64,000 nucleotides of DNA from Chenopodium formosanum. Taxonomy: Eukaryota > Streptophyta > Magnoliopsida > Caryophyllales > Amaranthaceae. Under the pieces are notes generated by a model. That model saw only the letters and a list, made by a program, of their open reading frames with translations, had not been told where the DNA came from and ran no database searches. The position numbers and the translations under genes were made by a program. Shown here piece after piece: positions 22,609 to 32,390 of this stretch. The DNA is taken from positions 23,485,795 through 23,549,794 of the forward strand of contig CM044858.1 in assembly GCA_024500155.1 (NCBI GenBank). Reading direction: 5' to 3'. Within the stretch, counting starts at the first letter, position 1. Each line of letters begins with the position of its first letter.

Positions 22609-25085
22609 TGATAAGTGACTTTTATGTCACTTTTAGGGTGTTTATTGAGTCGTATTCTGGCTTATTTTCCAATAATTTCACCTTTTTTATCCTTTATTTC
22701 TATTATTTTATTATTCTTGTCTTTTATATTTATTTTGAGTATTTTTGGAGCGTTTTAGTTTATTTTCTTTATTTTATTAGTTTTAGTCTATTTTCGTATT
22801 TTATTTTATTTTATTTACTTGCGTAGTTTTAATTATTTTTTTTAGTTTAGTTTTATGTCCCTTATTTTCTATTTTATTTCTATTTTATTTATTATATTTT
22901 ATTTGTCTTGGTTTTATTTTATTTCATCCTCTATTTATTTTCATTTTTATTTATTTCTATTTTATTTATTTTATTTTATGTCCCGATCCTCTCCTCGGTT
23001 TTCTTGGTTTGTGTAGGATTGTGTTCAAGTTCAAAGTCCGAGATTCGAGGCACATGATTTGAGCCAAACATCGAGGCACTAGCTGCTGCCCCTAACAACC
23101 TGTTGCTGCCAGCGTTAACCTTCACCGCACCTCCCTTATCCTCCACCACACCAAATCCCCTGCTCCCTCACGCACACAGCAGCCCACCACAATCAGCCAC
23201 CCAATCCCCTGCTCTTCCCCTGCTCCCCTCAACAACACCAGCATCTCACAGCAATACAACTCAGCCCAACACCACCAACCTCCACCGCAGCCACTCTCAC
23301 ACAACCAGCACCAGCCCACGCAACTCCCTTACCCCCCACAACACCACTAACACCAATCCCCTGCTACCTCATGCAACCCAGCCTCACCTCCCATTTCGCC
23401 ACCAAAATCACCACTTAACCACGCTTCTCACTCACTCACTCAACAACAGCAACTGCAACAACAGCAACTGCAGTCACGCAGCACCACCACTTACCACCAC
23501 ACACCTCCCCTACTTCCCTCACTTCACTTCCCCTGCCCTCACACCAACCTCACCTGCTGCGCCACCTATTTCGCCACCAATCGCATCCAATTCGCAACCC
23601 GTCAGCCATCAACAACACCAACAGCAGCGACAACACAACATCAACAACACCAACATCGCAACTCCAATTGCAACTACCCAGACCTCCGCGGCCGCGCAGG
23701 TCTGTCAGAAGGCGCACCAATTGGACTCTTAAATCAGAGTCGAGGCAGAAGGTTTGCGCGACTTCTGTGCGATGTCTGTGCGGGCGCGCAATTGTGGGTT
23801 CAATCACGAGCTTCTCACGTGAGTTTAATGAAAATTGAACGGCCTTGATTGATGCTTGATTGATGACGATGAAGTATGAACGGTGATGATGGATGCGCTT
23901 CAATGGAGACGAGAGCAGCTAAGTTTGGAGGAGGAAGTGGAATCGGGGTCTGTTATCATTTTGGGGATTTTGGGTTTTGCATTTTTCTTTTTTATTTTCC
24001 TTTTATTTTATTTTATTTTTGGTTTTTTTTTTTTGGTTTTTAGTTTAGTTATTTTATTTGTTTTAGTTTAATTTTATTTTCTCTTTTCTTTTAATTTTTC
24101 TTAGCTTGTATTATAAATACCCCTTTGGGGTTATTTCCTCATAACTTTCAACACTTAACATTTTTCTACCCTAGATTAGACTAGAGTAGTTTAGTTCTTT
24201 TATTTTTCTCTCTCTTAGGGTTAGATTAGGAGTTTCTCTCTCTAGTTTAGGAGTAGTTTAGAGAGAGAAAGCTTGGATTTTTCATGGAGTTTTTGGGATT
24301 TTGAAGAAGCAAATTTGTGGATTTTTCTTCTCAATTATTCAATGAGTTTTCCTAACTTTCTCTCACCTTTATTGCTTTCATTTATTATTGTTTTTTCTTA
24401 TTTATTTGTTTATTTGAGTAGATTAATTAGTTTAGTTGTTTGATTCTTGCTTTTATTATTATTTTACCTTGTTTTCCATTTTTTGTTTATCATGTTAGCT
24501 TAGGTCTTATTCTAGGGAATCAGATGAAGGTTACGTTAATAAATTGAATGATTGATGGTTATTAGTATGAAATTGTTTCTTGATTATTGTGTATGGATGA
24601 TGTTTTTATGGATTAGAATCTTTCTAGCTAATTGATTCTATGTTCTTAATTATGTTTTTAATAGATTGCGCGAGAGTGAGTTGGTTGAGAGCTCTAAAAT
24701 CTTCCATACCTTTGCTAGGCTAGTTGCACGAGAGTGAATTAGTTTAGTAGGATAATTAACATGTTTAATTGTGCAAGAGTGAGTTAAATGTGTTGATTGT
24801 TCCTAATCAAGGTCATTTTCATCTAATTGTTTGATGTTATTGAATGTATCGATGTAATTGGATTCCACTTTCCCTAGTTTTAGCTATTTGCTCTTAGTAG
24901 TGTTTAGTTGAACCTTTCTATCTCACAAGCTTTCCTAGTAGTCTAATTAGCATAGATTGATACACTTAGTCCTTTTGGGTTCGACCCTTTACTTACCCCT
25001 ATACTCGTATTAGTGTAGTTTAGGTTATAAATAATTAATTTGATTAGGGCTAGTAGACCAACGACACTACTTAAACCCGCGACCA
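22609..25085 (+). repeat. 5' LTR of the 9.1-kb retrotransposon
   Basis: 2477 bp, starting TGATAAGTGACTTTTATGTC and ending CGCGACCA. It contains an AT-rich first part, an A/C-rich part with an unusually long open frame (23103-23732), a CCGCGGCCGCGC block at 23686-23697, a TATA box at 24112-24119 and, after it, a T-rich R/U5 region. It is nearly identical to the 3' LTR, with small indels near 24545 and scattered substitutions, suggesting fairly recent insertion. Confidence 0.92.
24112..24119 (+). promoter_or_regulatory. TATA box in 5' LTR
   Basis: TATAAATA followed by CCCCTTTGG lies about 1.5 kb into the LTR. The same motif is in the 3' LTR at 30747-30754. Placement after the GC-rich block mirrors solo LTR-3. 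Confidence 0.6.
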
Positions 25086-25090
25086 AATTT

Positions 25091-25108
25091 TGGCGCCGTT
25101 GCCGGGGA
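25091..25108 (+). promoter_or_regulatory. Primer-binding site (tRNA-Asp type)
   Basis: TGGCGCCGTTGCCGGGGA lies 5 bp after the 5' LTR. It is complementary to the 3' end of plant tRNA-Asp (…CCCCGGCAACGGCGCCA), the usual primer for Athila-type elements. Confidence 0.9.
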
Positions 25109-25200
25109 CTAAGGCGTTCATTAGTTTGTGTTGATTAGATTATCTAGGTTCTTGTATATTATTTTATTTTTGTTTGCTTTTCTTTGTTCTTTGTACAAAA

Positions 25201-26952
25201 ATGGCATGTTTATCGTTTCCTCAATTTGATGATGAACCCTTTTATGCTTACTTTGATAGATTAGATGGTTTTCATAGTTTCCATGGATGTTCTCTTAGTG
25301 ATGCTTGTGGTATAGCTTATTGGGGCATGAATGAGTATACTAGGGGTATGGTTGAGAAAATGCACAATGGTATATTCCGTCATTTGTCTATGCATGATGC
25401 TTGGAATTTCTTCACTTGGCTTGCTAGATATTCTTATGATAGAGAATGTAATGTTTCTTGTTTTGATTCTCAATATCAAGATTCATTTAATTTTTGCATG
25501 AATTCTCTTGATACTTCTAATGTGCCTTGTGATGAACCAAATATGCATGTTGACCCCCTCCCCTCTTATGCTCATTGTGATGAGGTTTGTGCTAATTTTG
25601 ATGATGTGCAATTTGATATTGATCATGAACCTCAACCCGATAATATTACTCCCCAAATTCTTTCTCAAATGCAATATCTCACCCAACAACTCCAAGAGCT
25701 TCAAGAGGAACAAAAATTGAGAGAAATGAGGCTTGCCCAAGTGATGAGTGCTATGGTTAATGTGAATGGATGTGAAGCACCTCATTTGGATGTGAGAGTG
25801 TTTTTGAGGATGATATGGGCCAAGGGTGTGAAGGTGAGGAGAGAGTTTCTTGTGATGAGAGGATTTTTGAGGATTTTTGAGGATTTTGATCCTTTTCATT
25901 CTCCTTTTGAGCTTGAGCGCCATCCTCCCCCTTATTCACCCCCTTTGAGAGCTTCCCTTGGTGAGGATGTGACTAAGCCATCTTTAATTTTGAATGAGGG
26001 AGTTCATGAGGATGATGATGGTGAGTTTGAGCTACCAAGAGAAATTGAGAGTCACTTGAGTGATAGTGGAAGAGTGAAGAGTGAGGAAAATGTCGATTTT
26101 GAGGATTCCAACCCCCTTCCCCATCTTGATGAGTCTACTTTGCATGTTTGTGACCCTTCTATCCATGAATCTTTGGATTCTTTTGAGGCTATGTCTAGTA
26201 TATTCATTGAAGGAGTAACCAAGCATTATAGCCTTTTGAGAGAGTTCATTGGCAATGCTTCATGGGAAAGGGATGAGTTTGAGAGAAACCTTTATCCTTT
26301 CATGCATGGTTTTGAGACTCTAGGCTTTGAGTTTGTCGAGGGAGTGGTTGTGCATCGTTGTGATAGAGAGGAGGATGAGGTTGTTTCTATTGGAGAGTTT
26401 TTGTTTGAGGGAGATGTGAGTCATGAGTGTTCTTTTGAGGATTCTATGATTGATTTTCATGCCCTCATTGGTGATGTGAGGCTTTGTGAGACCATTGTTT
26501 CTCCTCCCCTTCCTCATGTCCCTTTCTCAAGGAAATTTGACCACATCCCCTACTATCCTATGTTCCTCCCCTCCTTTATCTTAAAGCCTATTGAGGACCC
26601 TCTCTTCTTTGATGAGACTCTTCCTTCTCATCCTCCCATTTTTGAGGAAATGGGTGATTATGCCACCCAAAAAGATTTTGAGGAGGTTTTGCCTTTTTAT
26701 TCTTTTTCTTATTCTTCTTCTTCTTTTTCTTCTTATTTTCTTGCTTTTTCTTTTGATTTTTCTTCTTTCTTTTGGTATCTTCCTCCTCACTTACGTGCAA
26801 TAATCTTGTTGCACATTCTCCTCCCTTCAATTGCCTACTTGTTATCATATGAAATGTGTAGTAGTGCATTTGATAAGCTCTTGCGTTCATTGCAATATTA
26901 TTTACTAGAGCGGTCTCGCTTGGACATTAAACAAGCCTTTCTCGGGAAGTAA
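25201..26952 (+). CDS. Gag-like protein of non-autonomous LTR retrotransposon
   Basis: A 583-residue ORF from the ATG at 25201 (the frame is open upstream, but only with a TTG start). The N-terminal 90 residues (FPQFDDEPFYAYFDRLDGF … SYDREC) have the FxxYFxRxxxF...W...L pattern of plant retrotransposon gag domains; this is a family-level inference. Residues about 160-195 are Gln/Glu-rich and probably coiled coil (LSQMQYLTQQLQELQEEQKL). The middle is acidic and Ser/Pro-rich without a CCHC zinc knuckle. Near the C-terminus a Ser/Phe-rich stretch precedes a hydrophobic segment (HLRAIILLHILLPSIAYLLS, about residues 530-550), and the ORF ends DIKQAFLGK. The long intact frame suggests selection or recent insertion. 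The likely role is binding and packaging of the element RNA; the hydrophobic tail is unusual for gag. Confidence 0.7.
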   Translation: MACLSFPQFDDEPFYAYFDRLDGFHSFHGCSLSDACGIAYWGMNEYTRGMVEKMHNGIFRHLSMHDAWNFFTWLARYSYDRECNVSCFDSQYQDSFNFCMNSLDTSNVPCDEPNMHVDPLPSYAHCDEVCANFDDVQFDIDHEPQPDNITPQILSQMQYLTQQLQELQEEQKLREMRLAQVMSAMVNVNGCEAPHLDVRVFLRMIWAKGVKVRREFLVMRGFLRIFEDFDPFHSPFELERHPPPYSPPLRASLGEDVTKPSLILNEGVHEDDDGEFELPREIESHLSDSGRVKSEENVDFEDSNPLPHLDESTLHVCDPSIHESLDSFEAMSSIFIEGVTKHYSLLREFIGNASWERDEFERNLYPFMHGFETLGFEFVEGVVVHRCDREEDEVVSIGEFLFEGDVSHECSFEDSMIDFHALIGDVRLCETIVSPPLPHVPFSRKFDHIPYYPMFLPSFILKPIEDPLFFDETLPSHPPIFEEMGDYATQKDFEEVLPFYSFSYSSSSFSSYFLAFSFDFSSFFWYLPPHLRAIILLHILLPSIAYLLSYEMCSSAFDKLLRSLQYYLLERSRLDIKQAFLGK

Positions 26953-29241
26953 CCCGAGGTTTTTATTGCTTTCACTTTCCTTTCTTTTTAGATTAGATTT
27001 TCTCTCATGGAAATGTTTGTGTGCCTTTTGCTAGGTACATGGCTTGATATACACTTATGCATTGGTTTGGATCAAGAAACAAGGAAGTTTAATGCCTATT
27101 TTTGCTAGCATATGGAAACCGAGATTCAATTCAAAAGAAAATCGGCTTTGAAAGGTTAATTTGGTTCATTTGCGGGTATTTACACCCGCTAATATCCGGT
27201 AATATCTTTCCTAGCTCTTTCTCTAATGGTTGGTGACTCGTTGGACATGTGTTGGTTTATTGGGTTGAAATCTTTCTTTTCCCCTCCCATGGTTTATTTG
27301 GTTTATGTTTGAGTATATTGTCTCATTCAAGCTTGGGGGAGGGTATTCTATCATGCTTTGGTGGGATGTTGATTCATTTATGCCATGCACCATTATATAT
27401 GCATTTCCATGTCTTCTCTTATATTTTGAAAAGTCCAAAAAGATTTTTGTTTACTTTCAAGGTAATTTTGGCAAAATGTGTTTTGTTTGTTCTTATTTTG
27501 GACATATTGTTTTGGACTTGTATTCTTGAATGTTTTTCTTCCTAAGTGGTAAATGTATGCACGGTTTGAGAGTGTCATTGGTTGACTCTAGGATACTATA
27601 TGCTAAGGTTGTCGAGTTAAGAACTTTTAGGGGTCCATGAAGCCTTAGTTCACGGGAATGTGGTAAGATGGAGTTGCTCTCTATAGTGGATTTGAAACCC
27701 TTGGTTGGTATTTGTTTGGTTATAATCCCTTGTGAGCTTCATTTGTTCTAGCCTTCTTCACCTTGTTGAGCGGTAATTTAGGATCCTTGACTATGCATGT
27801 CTTAATCCTTGTTTTGACCTCTAGCTCCCAAGATCGTGACCGAGCCACTATAGGGGAGGAAAGGGCACATTTTCTCATTTTTCTTTATCTTCTTTTTATT
27901 TTGTTACAAATTTGGTTTTCTATTTTGTATCAACATACTTGCTAACCAATTTAAGCCTAGTTTTCCCTTTCTTGTCTTAACCACATTACAAACCCAATGG
28001 CCTATGTTTACCAACCCTTTTAGTTAGTGAAGCATTGGCATGTGAGGTTTGAGTTTTGAGAGTGTTGATCATGAGCAAGAAAACTTTGTGAATTGGTTTA
28101 AGTAAGGTTTTGAAAATTGAGCTTGAAAAGAATATACAAGAAAAGTGAAGATGCAATTCAAGAAAGTCAAATGAAGTTTCAAGAAAAAGCCGTCCATAGT
28201 TAAAAAAAGGCAAGGACATCATAAAAAAAAAAAAAAAAAAAAAAAGAATAATAAATAAATAAAAAAAACACAAATATATTTTAGTTGGATTGGTTTTGTT
28301 TCTCTTCCCTAGTTTAAGCATTGAGGACAATGCTTCGTTCAAGCTTGGGGGGGGAGCGTTCCTTCATTTTTTGTATATATTGTGTGTTAGTGTTGAGTAA
28401 GCTTGGGGGAGATGGCATTATTGGTATTTTTGTTTGATATTTTGTGAATTCTTGAGTTTGTTTTTTAGAGTAGGCCACTCTTTTGCTTCACTTAGGAAAT
28501 ATCACCAAAAATTTTCAAATTTTTACCCCGCCTTAACCCTAAGCCTTACGTTACAACCCAATAAAAGACCCTTAGACATTAGTGGGGTTAGGTCAAAGAA
28601 CAGTGGAGGGAGATAGATTTCAAACCTATGGAGAAAGTATGCATAGTTGAGATGTCGGGATTACCTTCTCAAAGTTTTTCATTTCTTTATCTTTTTCCGG
28701 TTCCTTCGTGGAATCATGAGAAGCTAGCTTAAGGGTTGATTTGAAGCTAGTGGAGAGAACGCGACCCGATTGGTTGGGGCTAGGGTGGATTGAGTCCTAA
28801 TTAGTTCTCTATGCTTAGCATATGTTATGTTTCAATCAACCATTGACATCTTGGAACGTGCATACATTTGTCCATTTAGAAAGGTTTGCATTCATTGGTG
28901 CTTGTTCCTATCTCTTGTCCATATATGAATTTGTGTTTTGCATTTTCTTTTTACGTTTCTTTTTCTTTTCTTTTTTATTGCCGTGCCTTGGTTTTTATTT
29001 AGAGTTGTGGGTTAAACTCTTAGGACACCCTCACGAGAGCACACTCGTCCTCTAGGGCGATCTAGGGGTTTAAAGGGCTTGTCATTAGTTGCTAAAAGTG
29101 ACCGTGATTCCTACGAAAGTGAGTTAGTGTACATTCTTGTCTCCTTTAGTGTTCTAGCTTTGCTTGAATAAATCATTCTCCTTCTCCCGTGTTTCATGTT
29201 AATTTGCTCGAGGACGAGCAAAAGGTAAGCTTGGGGGAGTT
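26953..29241 (+). other. Long 3' noncoding internal region with repeated polypurine-like motifs
   Basis: About 2.3 kb without a credible ORF. AGCTTGGGGGAG or a close variant occurs four times, at about 27331, 28341, 28401 and 29229; only the last abuts the 3' LTR. An A-rich run lies at about 28218-28265. A short perfect hairpin, GCTCGAGGACGAGC, is at about 29206-29219, just before the last motif. Confidence 0.7.
29229..29240 (+). promoter_or_regulatory. Polypurine tract
   Basis: AGCTTGGGGGAG lies directly before the 3' LTR, in the position of the plus-strand primer of reverse transcription. Confidence 0.75.
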
Positions 29242-31725
29242 TAATAAGTGACTTTTATGTCACTTTTAGAGTGTTTATTGAGTCGTATTCCGGCTTATTT
29301 TCCAATAATTTCACCTTTTTTATCCTTTATTTCTATTATTTTATTATTCTCGTCTTTTATATTTTTTTTGAGTATTTTTGGAGCGTTTTTGTTTATTTTC
29401 TTTATTTTATTAGTTTTAGTCTATTTTCGTATTTTATTTTATTTTATTTACTTGCGTAGTTTTAATTATTTTTTTTAAGTTTAGTTTTATGTCCCTTATT
29501 TTCTATTTTATTTCTATTTTATTTATTTTATTTTATTTGTCTTGGTTTTATTTTATTTCGTCCTTTATTTATTTTCTTTTTTATTTATTTCTATTTTATT
29601 TATTTTATTTATGTCCCGATCCTCTCCTCGGTTTTCTTGGTTTGTGTAGGATTGTGTTCGAGTTCAAAGTCCGAGATTCGAGGCACATGATTTGAGCCAA
29701 ACATCGAGGCACTAGCTGCTGCCCCTAACAACCTGTTGCTGCCAGCGTTAACCTTCACCGCACCTCCCTTATCCTCCACCACACCAAATCCCCTGCTCCC
29801 TCACGTACACAGCAGCCCACCACAATCAGCCACCCAATCCCCTGCTCTTCCCCTGCTCCCCTCAACAACACCAACATCTCACAGCAATACAACTCAGCCC
29901 AACACCACCAACTTCCACCGCAGCCACTCTCACACAACCAGTACCAGCCCACGCAACTCCCTTACCCCCCACAACACCACCAACACCAATCCCCTGCTAC
30001 CTCACACAACCCAGCCTCACCTCCCATTTCGCCACCAAAATCACCACTTAACAACGCTTCTCACTCACTCACTCAACAACAGGAACTGCAACAACAGCAA
30101 CTGCAGTCACGCAGCACCACCACTTACCACCACACACCTCCCTTGCTTCCCTCACTTCACTTCCCCTACCCTCACTCCAACCTCACCTGATGCGCCACCC
30201 ATTTCGCCACCAATCCCATCCAATTCGCAACCCGTCAGCCATCAACAACACCAACAGCAGCGACAACACAACATCAACAACACCAACATCGCAACTCCTA
30301 TTGCAACTACCCAGACCTCCGCGGCCGCGCAGGTCTGTCAGAAGGCGCACCAATTGGACTCCAAAATCAGAGTCAAGGCAGAAGGTTTGCGCGACTTCTG
30401 TGCGATGTCTGTGCGGGCGCGCAATTGTGGGTTCAATCACGAGCTTCTCACGTGAGTTTAATGAAAATTGAACGCCCTTGATTGATGCTTAATTGATGAC
30501 GATGAAGTATGAACGGTGATGATGGATGCGCTTCAATGGAGACGAGAGCAGCTAAGTTTGGAGGAGGAAGTGGAATCGGGGTCTGTTATCATTTTGGGGA
30601 TTTTGGGTTTTGCATTTTTCTTTTTTATTTTCCTTTTATTTTATTTTATTTTTAGTTTTGTTTTTTTTTGGTTTTTAGTTTAGTTATTTTATTTGTTTTA
30701 GTTTAATTTTATTTTCTCTTTTCTTTTAATTTTTCTTAGCTTGTATTATAAATACCCTTTTGGGGTTATTTCCTCATAACATTCAACACTTAACATTTTT
30801 CTACCCTAGATTAGACTAGAGTAGTTTAGTTCTTTTATTTTTCTCTCTCTTGGGGTTAGATTAGGAGTTTCTCTCTCTAGTTTAGGAGTAGTTTAGAGAG
30901 AGAAAGCTTGGATTTTTCATGGAGTTTTTGCGATTTTGAAGAAGCAAATTTGTGGATTTTTCTTCTCAATTATTCAATGAGTTTTCCTAACTTTCTCTCA
31001 CCTTTATTGCTTTCATTTATTATTGTTTTTGCTTATTTATTTGTTTATTTGAGTAGATTAATTAGTTTAGTTGTTTGATTCTTGCTTTTATTATTATTTT
31101 ACCTTGTTTTCCATGTTTTTGTTTATCATGTTAGCTTAGGTCTTATTCTAGGGAATTGGATGAAGGTTATGTTAATAAATTGAATTGAATGATTGATGGT
31201 GATTAGTTTAAAATTGTTTCTTGATTATTGTGTATGGATGATGTTTTTATGGATTAGAATCTTTCTAACTAATTGATTCTATGTTCTTAATTGTGTTTCT
31301 AATCGATTGCGCGAGAGTGAGTTGGTTGAGAGCTCTAAAATCTTCCATACCTTTGATAGGCTAGTTGCACGAGAGTGAATTAGTTTAGTAGGATAATTAA
31401 CATGTTTAATTGTGCGAGAGTGAGTTAAATGTGTTGATTGTTCCTAATCGAGGTCATTTTCATCTAATTGTTTGATGTTATTGAATGTATTGATGTAATT
31501 GGATTCCACTTTCCTTAGTTTTACTTATTTGCTCTTAGTAGTGTTTAGTTGAACCTTTCTATCTCACAAGCTTTCCTAGTAGTCTAATTAGCATAGATTG
31601 ATACACTTAGTCCTTTTGAATTCGACCTTTTACTTACCCCTATACTCGTATTAGGGTAGTTTAGGTTATAAATAATTAATTTGATTAGGCTAGTAGACCA
31701 ACGACACTACTTAAACCCGCGACCA
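29242..31725 (+). repeat. 3' LTR of the 9.1-kb retrotransposon
   Basis: 2484 bp, starting TAATAAGTGAC (G2 of the 5' LTR replaced by A) and ending CGCGACCA. It carries the same landmarks as the 5' LTR: open frame 29736-30455, GC-rich block at about 30319-30330 and TATA box at 30747-30754. Confidence 0.92.
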
Positions 31726-32390
31726 ACCCTCAATGTAGTCACTAATTACTTGTTGCATGTGCTAATTCAGTACTTGTTGGGTGTTAATTAGTTGAGCTTA
31801 AGTGGTTTAATTGCTTAGTTCTTGTATATGGCCATTGCTAGAACTATTATCCAAGCTTTCTCAACGAAGGATCGAGAGATTAACTTGAGTTAGCTCCCTT
31901 GTGCTTGATTGACTTGAAATGCCATGAGAATAGGAATTTCTAGCCAAGGGAATGTTTATGTCATCGTGATTATGCTTTAACACTTGTTTTATGCTTTGTA
32001 ACCACGAGAGTAGGTTGTATTCGTTATTCAAGTAATCCCTCTAGCTTAAGAGAGTAGTTGGGTGCTTTAGATGATTTCCACTATTATATCCCTTATTTTA
32101 CCTTGTTTGTCCATGCTAATCGTGATTTGTGATGAAGTTGAGTGGTATAACCCGAGCCCTAGAATCCTCTAAATATTGTTAATCTCCCCTAGCTTTAGTT
32201 GATTTTGAACTACTACTTGTTACATAAAACCAACCCAATTTCAACATAATTTAGCTTATTTATGCGGTAATATTAAGGTGGGTGATTCAACCCCTCTCTT
32301 GGGTTCAACCCTTTCTTACCCTTGCTATTAGCTAGTGAGACCAAGATAGGACTTATTCTTTGGTAGGTTCGACGACGGCCTATCAAATGT

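Larger units (their letters stand above)
22609..31725 (+). mobile_element. 9.1-kb non-autonomous LTR retrotransposon (gag-like ORF only)
   Basis: A complete element with two LTRs (22609-25085 and 29242-31725), TG...CA outer ends and the target duplication ACCCT (22604-22608 and 31726-31730). The empty site is visible in copy B at about 59128-59132. A tRNA-Asp-type primer site follows the 5' LTR and a purine-rich tract precedes the 3' LTR. The 4.2-kb interior holds one long ORF and about 2.3 kb of noncoding sequence. I see no protease, reverse transcriptase, RNase H or integrase, so it must depend on a partner element. PBS type and long LTRs suggest a Ty3/gypsy relative of the Athila/Tat type (inference). 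Confidence 0.93.
21657..32385 (+). mobile_element. Solo LTR-3, copy A, split by a nested LTR retrotransposon
   Basis: The ends are TGATAACTTGTTATTTG at the left and GACGGCCTATCA at the right, flanked by AATGT (21652-21656 and 32386-32390), all inside satellite. Excluding the nested 9117-bp element and its duplication, the LTR is 1607 bp, matching 1608 bp in copy B. The two parts are 21657-22608 and 31731-32385. A TATA box and a GC palindrome cluster lie in the first part. No internal domain, primer site or coding region is present, so it is a solo LTR of an unclassified retrotransposon. Confidence 0.92.

Noticed and set aside
25483..25923. 146-codon antisense ORF under the gag-like gene, and other antisense frames to 26890
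   Set aside because: Shadow of the plus-strand coding frame; no recognisable protein features.
27223..28342. Small ORFs in the 3' interior of the 9.1-kb retrotransposon (possible envelope-like gene)
   Set aside because: All are under about 120 codons, overlap on both strands and lack domains; part is an A-run artefact.
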